Shown here in pieces: positions 8,188 to 15,853 of a stretch of DNA of 32,331 nt. Under the pieces are notes generated by a model that was not told where the DNA came from, searched no databases, and saw only the letters and a program-made list of their open reading frames with translations. This DNA comes from DASTSN01 sp035549175 (GTDB lineage: Bacteria > Bacteroidota > Bacteroidia > Chitinophagales > Chitinophagaceae), in contig DASZRL010000114.1 of assembly GCA_035549175.1 (NCBI GenBank), positions 1 through 32,331 of the forward strand, read 5' to 3'. The position numbers and the translations under genes are program-made. Positions within the stretch are counted from its first letter, which is position 1, and every line of letters starts with the position of its first letter.

Positions 8188-8279
8188 CAGGTAAACATGT
8201 TATAATAGTGAAAGGGGACTGTTAACCTTAAACCTTCCTTGTGTTTGGGGAGCGGATCGCATCCGCTCCTTTTCTTTTC
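8188..8279 (+). ncRNA. Candidate small non-coding RNA of about 90 nt
   Basis: The segment is bracketed by a promoter-like TAGCTTTG box (8176-8183) and a perfect intrinsic terminator (8249-8279). In between, the only start codons open trivial frames (ATG at 8194 or so is followed at once by TAA; GTG gives five codons), so it is unlikely to encode protein. Operator-like palindromes precede the promoter. An alternative reading is that this is simply the 3' UTR and terminator of the sensory operon; both could be true if the operon reads through. The 5' end is estimated from the box position, not observed. Confidence 0.4.
8249..8279 (+). terminator. Strong intrinsic terminator
   Basis: GGAGCGGAT (8249-8257) and ATCCGCTCC (8261-8269) form a perfect 9-bp stem with a 3-nt loop CGC, followed by TTTTCTTTTC. 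It ends the sensory operon transcript and/or the candidate small RNA and insulates the P-type ATPase gene. Confidence 0.9.
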
Positions 8280-8300
8280 CCGTGAGTCCGTTCACGCTCC

Positions 8301-8468
8301 TCCGGATATTCCGGATACTCCCGATGACCTGCCGGTTCAGGAACCGGCTGAAAGGGCAGGCGAATTCCTGCAAGGCAACAAGCAGGAGACTAAACTGCCC
8401 TCGGATCGAATCATCGGGGTTACTAGGGCGACCTGACGATTACCGGTCAGGCTGGCGGGAGAACAGCC
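8301..8468 (+). promoter_or_regulatory. Hairpin-rich leader region upstream of the P-type ATPase gene
   Basis: Between the terminator at 8279 and the ATG at 8503 there is no gene, but several inverted repeats lie in series. They are TCCGGA/TCCGGA (8301-8315), GCCGGTT/AACCGGC with a 4-nt loop (8331-8348), and an outer AGGGCAG/CTGCCCT (8353-8359 with 8395-8401) enclosing TCCTGC/GCAGGA (8366-8371 with 8382-8387). CCTGAC/GTCAGG (8432-8451) follows. The nested pair with purine-rich internal loops looks like folded RNA, for example a metal- or metabolite-responsive leader. I could not match it to a riboswitch family I know, so the class is left open. In GC-rich DNA some of these repeats may be chance. 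Confidence 0.35.
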
Positions 8469-8502
8469 GTCACATCCTGCTTTTTGATTACATTCAGGGA
8501 CG

Positions 8503-10341
8503 ATGCGGAAGATAAAAGGCTTGCTGCTGCCCGCAGCTATCCTGTCCGGGATGGCAGTCCCGGTCAGTTTATTGCACTTGGTTCCCGTAACCTGGCAGGC
8601 ATCGGTTTACCTTTCAGGCGCTGCGGCAGGCCTGGCACCCCTTGCCCTGGACGTCATGCAGTCCTTACGGCAGGGAAAGATCAACCTGGGTATTCCGGTT
8701 CTCATCACCATAGGCATCCTGCTCTACATGCGGCAGTTCCTGCTGGCTGATGTCTTTACGCTACTTATACTTGGCGGCAGCCTGTTTAAGGAATTTATAC
8801 TCTGGCGCGTTGAACAAGCTGTCCGGAATATTTCCCGGTCGCTTCCGGATATGGCCTTCCGGAAGACCGATGTAATCACAAAGGTTCATATCCAGGATAT
8901 CCGCATGGGGGATGTGCTGGTTGTTAAGGCGGGTGCCAGGGTGCCGGTGGATGGAATCCTGCTGAGCGAGGAGGCCGTGCTGGATGAATCTGTCATCACC
9001 GGCGAATCCAGGCTGATCACCAAGGGTCGGGGAACGCGTCTGGTGGCTGGTTCCATCAACCAGGCGAGTACATTTGAGATGCAGGTGGTCAGTACCAGTG
9101 AAAACTCCACCCTGGCACAAATTCACAAACTGGTTGAGGAGGCCCAGCGCCATGGCTCCCAGCTCAGCCGGTTTACGGAACGGTTTGCCCTGGTAAATGC
9201 CGGCCTGGCCCTGGTGGGGGGGATTGCCCTGTATCTGGTAACCCGGAACCTGCTGCAGGCGCTTGCCTTCTGGATCGCGCTGGTGCCGGTCGTATTCGCC
9301 ATGATTGTTCCTGTCGCTACCACAATCGGTATCAGTATCCTGGCCAAAAAAGGGATCCTGGTCAAGACGGGAGAGGCTCTGGAAAATATCACCCGCATCA
9401 ATTCGATTGTTTTCGATAAAACCGGCACGCTTACCCGGGGAACCCCGGAGATTACCCGGATCCTGATCCTGGATGGAGCCCTGGATGAGAAAAAACTTTT
9501 GGCTCTGGCTGCCAGTGTAGAGAACTATTCGGAACATCCTCTGTCCCGGGCGTTTGCGCGGAAGGCGGATGCCTGGCACCTGGAAGTACCGCCCGCTCAG
9601 GACATCCAAATTATTAAAGGAATGGGCCTGCAGGGCACCTGCCAGGGGAGAAGCGTCCTGATCGGCAGTGCCCAGCTGGTCCGGGAAGGCGGCATGCAGA
9701 TTCCGGCGGAAACCGCGCAGCTGGTCAATGAGCTTGCGCAGACCGGGGATGCCCCTGTTTATGTCCTGGTGGACGGGCGTCCCGCCGGAATCGTTTTCCT
9801 GACTGATTTGCTTCGGGATCAAATCGGGGACACCCTGGCTTCCCTGCGGAAAATGGGCATGGAACTGACCATGATTACAGGGGACCAGAAAGCGGTCGCC
9901 GAAAAAGTAGCCCGGGAACTGGGGCTGACCCGGTATTATGCAGAGACCCTGCCGCAGGATAAGTTAAACATGATCCGAGGATTTAAGGCCAGCGGGGAGC
10001 GGGTTGCCATGATCGGGGACGGAATTAATGATGCGCCCGCCATTTCGGAAGCGAATGTGGGGATAGCCATGGGTTTAAAGGGTACAGACATTACCCTGAA
10101 TTCCGCACGGGTAGTGCTGATGAATGACCATATTGAGGTATTGCCCTACCTGATAATCCTGTCCCGGAAGGTGCTTCAGATCATCCGGTGGGACTTATAC
10201 CTGGCCTCAGCCATTCACCTGGTAGCGGCCGCCCTTTGCGTGGCCGGGGTGATTTCCCTGCTGGGTAGTGCGCTGATTCACCAGGTCAGCAGCGTGATCG
10301 TCCTGCTGAATACCATGCGGCTGTTTGTCCTGAGAAAATGA
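8503..10341 (+). CDS. P1B-type ATPase lacking the CPC metal-binding motif
   Basis: This 612-aa protein has the P-type ATPase core in order. It has four N-terminal helices (about 5-100), the actuator domain with TGES (166-169), a helix pair (228-280), phosphorylation site DKTGT (Asp305), SEHPL (His345, typical of the heavy-metal P1B group), TGD (459-461), hinge GDGINDAP (505-512) and two C-terminal helices. There is no N-terminal HMA or Cys-rich domain. The transmembrane motif that is CPC, SPC or CPH in characterised P1B pumps reads VPV here (261-263, IALVPVVFAMIVP). The last helix has HQVSS (593-597) where HEG-type residues occur in some subfamilies. It should therefore be an ATP-driven membrane transporter or regulator of unknown specificity. 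It is preceded by a hairpin-rich leader and stands alone. Confidence 0.93.
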   Translation: MRKIKGLLLPAAILSGMAVPVSLLHLVPVTWQASVYLSGAAAGLAPLALDVMQSLRQGKINLGIPVLITIGILLYMRQFLLADVFTLLILGGSLFKEFILWRVEQAVRNISRSLPDMAFRKTDVITKVHIQDIRMGDVLVVKAGARVPVDGILLSEEAVLDESVITGESRLITKGRGTRLVAGSINQASTFEMQVVSTSENSTLAQIHKLVEEAQRHGSQLSRFTERFALVNAGLALVGGIALYLVTRNLLQALAFWIALVPVVFAMIVPVATTIGISILAKKGILVKTGEALENITRINSIVFDKTGTLTRGTPEITRILILDGALDEKKLLALAASVENYSEHPLSRAFARKADAWHLEVPPAQDIQIIKGMGLQGTCQGRSVLIGSAQLVREGGMQIPAETAQLVNELAQTGDAPVYVLVDGRPAGIVFLTDLLRDQIGDTLASLRKMGMELTMITGDQKAVAEKVARELGLTRYYAETLPQDKLNMIRGFKASGERVAMIGDGINDAPAISEANVGIAMGLKGTDITLNSARVVLMNDHIEVLPYLIILSRKVLQIIRWDLYLASAIHLVAAALCVAGVISLLGSALIHQVSSVIVLLNTMRLFVLRK

Positions 10342-10507
10342 TCGCCTGACTCCCATCTCAGGAAGTTCCGGTCAGGACAGGCCCCTCAAAGTGTGGCTGT
10401 AACAGGATCCGCCGCTGGAAGGCGGGTGGCGCCGGGCCGGGTGTCCAAAACATTAGCCACGGAACATGCCGTGTTCCCTGGTATCGCCGGGACGGTGCCG
10501 GCGAGGC

Positions 10508-10519
10508 GGGGGGGGGGGG
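10508..10519. repeat. Homopolymeric G12 tract
   Basis: Twelve consecutive G residues lie 88 bp upstream of the GyrI-like gene start (10608). Tracts this long are prone to slippage and can alter promoter spacing. A C9 tract (11223-11231) follows the same gene. Neither lies in a recognisable coding frame. Confidence 0.9.
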
Positions 10520-10607
10520 ATGCTGAAACATACCGGTCATTAGCTGAAATGATGCTGGTCATTTTCCGGCCCCTGGGTAATACCTAATTTAATTTTATCA
10601 TTTCTAT

Positions 10608-11198
10608 ATGGGATGGTCGGGGTCTATTTCCGGGTACCTGGTGGGAGGGATTGCCATTTTCAGCTTAGGTAGGCAGACAGCACCTGGTTCGGTCACCACT
10701 AACGGGCAAATCATGTTTAAGGATACCATACCGGTTGTCAGAGTTCAATTGGAACAGACCGAATTTTCCGACATGGAAATACTGTATATCCACGATTCGG
10801 CCCAATCCACCGCGGCGATTACAGAAATTTTCCGGAAGGATTTTGGGGAGTTGATGCTATACCTGAAGGCAAATAAATTGATGCCCCGGAAATTCTTAGC
10901 CTGGTACTACACGGGGCAGCCGCCCTGGTCCATTGATATCGCAGTCGAGCCGAATGGCGAAGCCGGCCCGCTGACCAGGCGAATACAGTCCCGGGTTCAG
11001 CCTGGCGGGGAAGTGATCATTGCGCATATGTGGGGACCTTATGACCGGGTTGGCCAGGCCTACAGGCAGGTCGCAGACTGGTTGAAAGAAAACCACCGAA
11101 AACCCCTGGGGGCGCCTTTTGAAGTGTACTTGAATGATCCTTCTCTGGTGAAGGAAGCCTCAGAAATCCGTACGGACATTTACCAACTTATCCAATAG
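10608..11198 (+). CDS. GyrI-like (effector-binding) domain protein with N-terminal membrane anchor
   Basis: This 196-aa protein has a short hydrophobic N-terminus (GYLVGGIAIFSLG, residues 9-21) that may anchor it or act as a signal. A linker follows, then a C-terminal region of about 130 residues typical of the GyrI-like/AraC effector-binding fold. Key features are FLAWYYTGQPPWSIDIAVEP, the VIIAHMWGPYDRVGQAY strand-helix, and the terminal FEVYLNDPS plus IRTDIYQLI. Such domains bind small hydrophobic or cationic molecules; some sequester toxins or hydrolyse compounds, others act as regulator input. No HTH or SRPBCC partner domain is attached. It stands alone between a G12 tract and a C9 tract. 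The upstream region is A/T-rich close to the ATG, but no clear -7 box is visible. Confidence 0.85.
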   Translation: MGWSGSISGYLVGGIAIFSLGRQTAPGSVTTNGQIMFKDTIPVVRVQLEQTEFSDMEILYIHDSAQSTAAITEIFRKDFGELMLYLKANKLMPRKFLAWYYTGQPPWSIDIAVEPNGEAGPLTRRIQSRVQPGGEVIIAHMWGPYDRVGQAYRQVADWLKENHRKPLGAPFEVYLNDPSLVKEASEIRTDIYQLIQ

Positions 11199-11556
11199 GC
11201 AGAAATGGTTTCCAACTCATTGCCCCCCCCCTTGACGGGAGTCGGCTCAGGAGGTTGCCTTTCGGCCGGGAATAACGTAAAGGTCTCATCGTAATGTTCT
11301 GAGGTGCCGCGACACATTTCCCTCAGGCTAAGATTCCACCGGCTAAGACCCGTCCAGGCATCTGAAAGAGCGTTCGATGTATTTAGGCACAAGGTCCTTC
11401 AAATTTATGATATTCAGCTATTTGAAGTTCCTTTACGCCATAGGCCCACCTTTCGTGAACCCAAATGCCGCTGCCATCGTGTGGTGCAAGAATCCTTGGG
11501 ATCTGGAGCTCCGGCAGGTGGGACTGTCAGGATGGAAGACTGGTTTTATCCCCATG
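11199..11556. other. Gene-free stretch between the GyrI-like gene and the tRNA terminator
   Basis: This 358-bp stretch has only short open frames in several phases, none with recognisable domains, ribosome-binding context or continuity. It starts with a C9 tract (11223-11231). Base composition is mixed and lower in GC than the flanks in its second half. It may be a decayed gene, but I could not reconstruct any family from the six frames. Confidence 0.5.
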
Positions 11557-11586
11557 AAAAAAGGCAATGATAGAATTGCCTTTTTT
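11557..11586 (-). terminator. Intrinsic terminator of the tRNA-Leu transcript (bidirectional)
   Basis: AAAAAAGGCAAT (11557-11568) pairs with ATTGCCTTTTTT (11575-11586) around a 6-nt loop. The A and T runs on both sides allow it to work in either direction. It lies 10 nt beyond the 3' end of the tRNA on the minus strand. Confidence 0.85.
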
Positions 11587-11595
11587 CCGATAACG

Positions 11596-11679
11596 TGCCC
11601 GGAACAGGAATCGAACCTGCACATCCTTGCGGATACCAGATTTTGAGTCTGACGCGTCTACCAGTTCCGCCATCCGGGC
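11596..11679 (-). tRNA. tRNA-Leu (anticodon CAA)
   Basis: The minus strand gives an 84-nt class II tRNA. The acceptor stem is GCCCGGA/TCCGGGC with discriminator A; the CCA end is not encoded. The D-arm contains GGTAGACGC. The anticodon stem is TCAGA/TCTGG with loop CTCAAAA, so the anticodon is CAA, reading UUG. The variable arm is extended (ATCCGCAAGGAT), as expected for leucine, and the T-arm is GCAGGTTCGATTCCTGT. A near-consensus box TAATATTG lies 18 nt upstream (11697-11704 on the + strand), and an intrinsic terminator follows at 11557-11586. It appears to be transcribed as a single gene. Confidence 0.97.
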
Positions 11680-11894
11680 TTCTAGATCCGGGAGTGCAAT
11701 ATTACAGGATTCAATTTAAATCCATCATGGCCGCGTCGGGATAAATTTTTTCGAATTGGGACAGTAATACGCAGGTTATTTGCAGCAACTCTTCTTGGGG
11801 AAAAGAATGTTGCGCACCAGGGACCAGCATTTTTTAAGTAAGGTCATGCGACTGCGTTTTTGCGGCAGGGGCTGGGGCTCTGGTTTTTTACCGC

Positions 11895-11902
11895 TAGCTT
11901 TG
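11895..11902 (+). promoter_or_regulatory. Candidate -7 promoter box of the oxidoreductase gene
   Basis: TAGCTTTG matches TAnnTTTG exactly and lies 30 nt upstream of the ATG at 11933. This placement supports 11933 rather than the farther upstream in-frame start at 11780, which would lie upstream of this promoter. Confidence 0.55.
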
Positions 11903-11932
11903 CCGCAGGCCCTGCCATGCAAAGATACGATT

Positions 11933-13135
11933 ATGATCAGGATTGGACTTATCAAGGAAGGAAAAACCCCCGCTGATAACCGGGTCGCCCTGACCCCGGC
12001 CCAGTGTAAATGGATCCACCGCAACGCCCCGGACGTGCGGATCGTGGTGCAGTCTTCCGCCAGCCGGTGCTTTACGGACAAGGAATATCAGTCCGCGGGA
12101 ATCGAGGTGCGCCAGGACGTCGGGGATTGTGATATCCTGCTGGGAATAAAGGAAGTGCCTGTGCAGGAACTGGTAGCCGGGAAAACCTACCTGTTCTTCT
12201 CCCATACCAAGAAAAAGCAACCTTATAACCAGGGCCTGTTGCGAACCATCCTGGACAAAGGGATCACCCTGATAGACTACGAATGCCTGGAACATGAGGA
12301 TGGCCAGCGGATCATCGGCTTTGGCTTTTTTGCCGGCGTGGTCGGTGCCCACAACGGGATTATGGCCTATGGTCACCGCACCGGCCTCTACCAACTGGAC
12401 CGGGTCTATAAGCAACGCAGCTTCCGCGAGCTGATTCATGCTTATTTTGGACTGCGCCTGCCCAATGTGAAAATCGCGGTCACCGGCAGCGGCCGGGTCG
12501 CCCACGGGATCCTGGAAATCATGAACCTGCTTGGTATCCACGAAGTGGAACCGGATGAATACCTGACCCGTCGGTTTGCCTACCCGGTATATACCCAGTT
12601 GAAAGGCCCCGATCTGTACACCCACCAGGGGACCGGGGGATACAACCGGGAAGATTTTCACCGGGCGCCGCAGCATTACGCCTGCAACTTTCTCCCTTAC
12701 TGCGCGCAGACCGATATCCTGATGAACGGAATCTACTGGGATGCCCAGATGCCCCGTTTGTTTGAAAAGGAAGCGATCCGGCGGGATGATTTCATCATTC
12801 AGACCATTGCGGATATTACCGATGACGCAGGCGGTTCGGTGCCCATCAACCTCGGGGATCAGACCATCGAGGATCCGGTCTACGGGGTAGACCGCCAGAG
12901 CTTTCAGAAAACCGCCCCCTATCTTCCTGGCTCCATTGATATCATTGCGGTGGGCAATCTGCCCAATGAACTGCCGCGGGATGCCTCCCGGTATTTCGGG
13001 GAGCAGCTGATCAAGTATGTTCTGGAGGACCTGACGGGCAATGGTTCGCCCATGCTGGACCGGGCTACCATCGTGAAAGCGGGTAAACTCACGCCTTATT
13101 TTGAATACCTGGCCGATTATGCGGCCGGGAAATAG
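11933..13135 (+). CDS. NAD(P)-dependent oxidoreductase, alanine dehydrogenase / saccharopine dehydrogenase (LYS1-like) family
   Basis: The 400-aa protein begins MIRIGLIKEGKTPADNRVAL, the typical start of the AlaDH/PNT N-terminal domain. It continues with DILLGIKEVPVQEL, YLFFSHTKKKQPYN and LIDYECLEHEDGQR. A Rossmann segment lies near 180-205 (KIAVTGSGRVAHGILEIMN), and INLGDQ and IDIIAVGNLPNELP lie near the end. The family includes alanine dehydrogenase, transhydrogenase alpha subunit and eukaryotic-type saccharopine (lysine) dehydrogenase; the SHTKKKQPYN and VGNLPNELPRDAS segments resemble the saccharopine branch. In Bacteroidota such proteins are usually left as NAD(P)-dependent oxidoreductases, so substrate is undecided. 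The open frame extends upstream to 11780, but a TAGCTTTG box at 11895 and the conserved N-terminus favour 11933. It converges on trmN6. Confidence 0.88.
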   Translation: MIRIGLIKEGKTPADNRVALTPAQCKWIHRNAPDVRIVVQSSASRCFTDKEYQSAGIEVRQDVGDCDILLGIKEVPVQELVAGKTYLFFSHTKKKQPYNQGLLRTILDKGITLIDYECLEHEDGQRIIGFGFFAGVVGAHNGIMAYGHRTGLYQLDRVYKQRSFRELIHAYFGLRLPNVKIAVTGSGRVAHGILEIMNLLGIHEVEPDEYLTRRFAYPVYTQLKGPDLYTHQGTGGYNREDFHRAPQHYACNFLPYCAQTDILMNGIYWDAQMPRLFEKEAIRRDDFIIQTIADITDDAGGSVPINLGDQTIEDPVYGVDRQSFQKTAPYLPGSIDIIAVGNLPNELPRDASRYFGEQLIKYVLEDLTGNGSPMLDRATIVKAGKLTPYFEYLADYAAGK

Positions 13136-13205
13136 GAGCGCAATTCATTTATTATCCAGGCTACTCCGGCGTATTGCCGTCCGCCTGCGCCTGCCTCCCC
13201 CCGTG

Positions 13206-13931
13206 CTACAGGTTGAGGTAATAGGGCTTCAGTAAGTCAGTGAAGGCGGGGGTGTAGCTTCCCAGGTCATCCCGGATGGTGAGTTCACTGATATGAGGGG
13301 AGCGGTGGTTTCTGCCTGCTTGAAGCAGTATCCGGAAATAATCATGGTTGGGCGACTGCCTGACCAGGACCAGTTCCTGCATCCAGAATCCCTTTTCCTG
13401 CAGGGCCTGTTCGGCTTCCTGGCGGCGCCGGTATGGCAGCAGCAGGAACAGGGAACCTTCGGCCGTAAGCAGCCGGCCGGTCAGGGACAGTAATTCACCG
13501 AGCAAGAGGCCTTCGCCATGGTGGGCAATCCGGCGGCGGGGGTCCGGGGAACTTAACTGGTTTTCATAGAAGGGCGGGTTGCTCAATATGACTTCATAAG
13601 CCCTGTGCCCTGTCATCATCCGGATGTCCCCGGGGATCACCCGGATCAGGTCCTTCCAGGGAGAGGCAGCGATATTTTCGGCTGCCTGAGCTGCCGCCTG
13701 CGGGTCCAGTTCCACCGCATCGATCCGGGCAGCCGCCTGCTGGGCCAGCATGAGGGCTAACAGGCCGGTGCCTGTGCCGATATCCAGGACGTGTGCCGGT
13801 CCGGCCGGGGAGGACTGGCTGACGCGGGCCGCCGCCCAGGCGCCAAACAGGCAGCTGTCGGTAGCGACTTTCATCGCGCAGCGGTCCTGGTGGACGGTAA
13901 ATTGTTTGAAGCGGAAATACGAATTAGCCAT
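13206..13931 (-). CDS. trmN6: tRNA1(Val) (adenine(37)-N6)-methyltransferase
   Basis: This 241-aa class I SAM-dependent methyltransferase begins with the family-specific FRFKQFTVHQDRCAMKVATD. Motif I is VLDIGTGTGLLALML, the acidic end of strand 2 is IDAVELDP, and the N6-adenine catalytic motif NPPFYENQ follows near residues 124-131. The YfiC/TrmN6 group methylates A37 of tRNA-Val. The ATG at 13931 is the only sensible start and leaves no N-terminal extension. The gene converges with the upstream oxidoreductase gene across 70 bp. It is followed upstream (in transcription terms) by tsaD 353 bp away; both act on position 37 of tRNAs, but the gap makes a shared transcript uncertain. Confidence 0.9.
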   Translation of the reverse strand: MANSYFRFKQFTVHQDRCAMKVATDSCLFGAWAAARVSQSSPAGPAHVLDIGTGTGLLALMLAQQAAARIDAVELDPQAAAQAAENIAASPWKDLIRVIPGDIRMMTGHRAYEVILSNPPFYENQLSSPDPRRRIAHHGEGLLLGELLSLTGRLLTAEGSLFLLLPYRRRQEAEQALQEKGFWMQELVLVRQSPNHDYFRILLQAGRNHRSPHISELTIRDDLGSYTPAFTDLLKPYYLNL

Positions 13932-14284
13932 GGGCAGCGCTGGTTTTGGCCTGCCGGACCCGGGTGGGGTAGTGGGCTGACGGAATGAGCAGGGGTATTA
14001 CCCGCGTTCCCCGGGCGGGGTCCGCTGCCCGGGATGGAAAATACCTGTAACCCTTTTTCAGGGGCCGGCGCCGGGAACCGGCAAGGCCTTCCTGGGCCAT
14101 GGGAAGCGGTCCTACCGGGGTGGTGGCGCCCTGGAGGCCGGTTCGAAGCCGAAGTCTGTTTCGGGCTACCTGATACCGCCGGTTCCGGCATGCCCCCCTG
14201 GGGGCCGCGCAAGATCCCCGCACTCTGTTTTTGGCTGCCTGGTTCAGGAACGTAGTGATCGGTTGGGACGCCATGTCGCTTGTA
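13932..14284. other. GC-rich gene-free stretch between tsaD and trmN6
   Basis: This 353-bp stretch is very rich in G and C. All open frames in it are low-complexity, Pro/Arg/Gly-rich products without recognisable domains. It contains inverted repeats such as CCCGGGC/GCCCGGG near 14010-14035, without a T-run, so none is a convincing terminator. I see no gene or RNA that I can support. Confidence 0.5.
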
Positions 14285-15328
14285 TTACCAGTCGGCCCGG
14301 GCGGAGGCCGTGACCGACAGGTCGGCCAGCTGCCCGGCCAGGTATTTATAATAGGCCGTGATGGCGATCATGCCGGCATTGTCGGTGCAATAGGCAAAGT
14401 CGGGAATATAGGTGTTCCAGTGTTCCCTGCGGCCCAGGTCTTCGAAAGCCTTTCTGAGGCCACTGTTGGCAGATACGCCTCCGGCAATGCACAGGTCGCG
14501 GATGCCGGTCTGGATGGCGGCCTTTTTCAGTTTATTGAGCAGGATAGAAATAATGCGGTGCTGGATGGAAGCACATAGATCGGGGAGGTTGGCTTCGATA
14601 AATGCTATGCGTTCCTCTTCCGTAGCCAGGGACTCGGCGCGGTAAACCAGGCTTGTGCCGGCGTTCTGCAGGAAATACAGGATCGAGGTCTTCAGCCCGC
14701 TGAAACTGAAATCCAGCCCCGGCACCTGGGGCTCCGGGAAGTGAAATCGTTTGGGATTACCCTGGCTCGCATAGCGGTCAACCAAGGGACCACCCGGATA
14801 GGGGAGACCCAGTAGTTTGGCTGATTTATCAAAGGCTTCACCCGCCGCATCGTCTATGGTCTCCCCCAGCACGGTCAGGGAGGTCGGGGAATCGCACCGC
14901 ACGATCTGGGTATGCCCTCCGCTCACGGTAAGGCAAAGGAAGGGAAAAGCCGGTTTTCGATCGGGGATCAGGTTGGCCAGCACGTGGGCCTGCATATGGT
15001 GAACCGCAATCAGGGGTTTATCCAGGGCCAGGGCCAGGGACTTGGCAAACTGGGTGCCGACCAGCAGCGAACCGATCAGTCCCGGGGCCTGGGTGAAGCC
15101 GATGGCATCTACCTGGCTGAGCGGTACGCCGGCTTCCCGGAGCGCGACGTCCACTACCGGAACGATCTTCTGCATATGCGCCCGGGAGGCGAGTTCAGGA
15201 ACCACGCCGCCATAGCGTTCATGGATCTGCTGAGTGGCTATGAAATTGGAAAGAATCCGCCCGTCCCGGCAAACGGCGGCCGAGGTCTCGTCACAACTGG
15301 ATTCTATGGCCAGGATCGTAGTAGGCAC
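14285..15328 (-). CDS. tsaD: tRNA N6-adenosine threonylcarbamoyltransferase
   Basis: The 347-aa product matches TsaD/Gcp throughout: TILAIESSCDETSAAV at the start, ERYGGVVPELASRAH (39-51), the metal-binding HMQAH (111-115), SGGHTQIV (136-143), DDAAGEAFDK, and a C-terminal CTDNAGMIA. It transfers the threonylcarbamoyl group from TC-AMP to A37 of ANN-decoding tRNAs together with TsaB and TsaE, which are not in this window. The start codon is GTG at 15328: the frame is closed by a TAA five codons upstream, and the encoded N-terminus (MPTTILAIES) is exactly where the family begins. A TATTTTTG box lies 27 nt upstream. Length is normal for the family. Confidence 0.97.
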   Translation of the reverse strand: MPTTILAIESSCDETSAAVCRDGRILSNFIATQQIHERYGGVVPELASRAHMQKIVPVVDVALREAGVPLSQVDAIGFTQAPGLIGSLLVGTQFAKSLALALDKPLIAVHHMQAHVLANLIPDRKPAFPFLCLTVSGGHTQIVRCDSPTSLTVLGETIDDAAGEAFDKSAKLLGLPYPGGPLVDRYASQGNPKRFHFPEPQVPGLDFSFSGLKTSILYFLQNAGTSLVYRAESLATEEERIAFIEANLPDLCASIQHRIISILLNKLKKAAIQTGIRDLCIAGGVSANSGLRKAFEDLGRREHWNTYIPDFAYCTDNAGMIAITAYYKYLAGQLADLSVTASARADW

Positions 15329-15819
15329 CCTGCTGAATGGTTAAAATAGCGAGGCAAAAATAAGATAACTATATACTTGGCCGTATATAATCCCCTTTTC
15401 TACATTTTTCGCTTACCCGATGCCAAGGATAAAAAAACAGGAAGATATACGCTGGGAGACATTCCCTTTGGCAAGCTGCCTATTTGCATACCTGCCGGCT
15501 CTAAACCAAACGGTATATCAGCAGGATCCACTCCTTGCCAGGTTGTACCGCCATGGGAACCGCATAGCCTGCACGAGGGGTGGATTGATTCTCCGCATTC
15601 CTGCGTCCAGCGGCACCCTGCTGGGTCAATCGCATGGACCATCCTGACAGGTGAGGGCGGCACCATTTCGCCGGGTGTGAGCTAAAAAATGGATTTAAAA
15701 GGTATCTGTTCTCCTATTCGATTGGTATGTGCCGTTTTATGGGCGCCCTGCCAGGAGGAAATTCCGGCAGCCTATTCGGGATTCTGCCAAAAAGGAAAAC
15801 ATATTTGCGAAACCGAAAA
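15329..15819. other. Gene-free stretch between tsaD and the ArsR remnant
   Basis: This segment holds the tsaD promoter at its left end and otherwise only short, low-quality frames in all phases (for example + strand frames at 15377-15685 and 15420-15647). None shows a recognisable domain or a plausible start context. Its composition drifts to higher A/T towards the ArsR pseudogene. I see nothing else I can support. Confidence 0.5.
15355..15362 (-). promoter_or_regulatory. Candidate -7 promoter box of tsaD
   Basis: On the minus strand this reads TATTTTTG, an exact TAnnTTTG match 27 nt upstream of the GTG start of tsaD, in an A/T-rich stretch. No clear -33 element is visible. Confidence 0.5.
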
Positions 15820-15839
15820 GTTGCGCATATATTAGCAAC
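15820..15839. promoter_or_regulatory. Inverted repeat in front of the ArsR remnant (probable former operator)
   Basis: GTTGC (15820-15824) and GCAAC (15835-15839) form an inverted repeat around a 10-bp A/T-rich centre. The 7-mer AACCGAA occurs on both sides (15811 and 15837). It lies 15 bp before the ancestral ATG (15854). Dyads of this kind are typical autoregulatory sites of ArsR-family repressors, so this is probably the old operator, possibly still driving the SRPBCC gene. Confidence 0.45.
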
Positions 15840-15853
15840 CGAATAGTTTCATA

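Noticed and set aside
8353..8401. Cobalamin or NiCo riboswitch before the ATPase gene
   Set aside because: A segment reading GCAGGAGACT and a GGCAACA superficially resemble parts of known riboswitches, but the rest of the conserved cores is absent, so no class was assigned.
8761..9822. 353-aa open frame on the minus strand
   Set aside because: Antisense to the P-type ATPase; no domain, and all conserved ATPase motifs are in the + frame.
11377..11646. 89-aa + strand frame downstream of the GyrI-like gene
   Set aside because: It runs through the tRNA terminator and into the tRNA-Leu gene on the other strand and has no recognisable domain.
13924..14274. 116-aa minus-strand frame between tsaD and trmN6
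   Set aside because: Overlaps the trmN6 start and is low-complexity, Arg/Pro-rich; no ribosome-binding context or domain.
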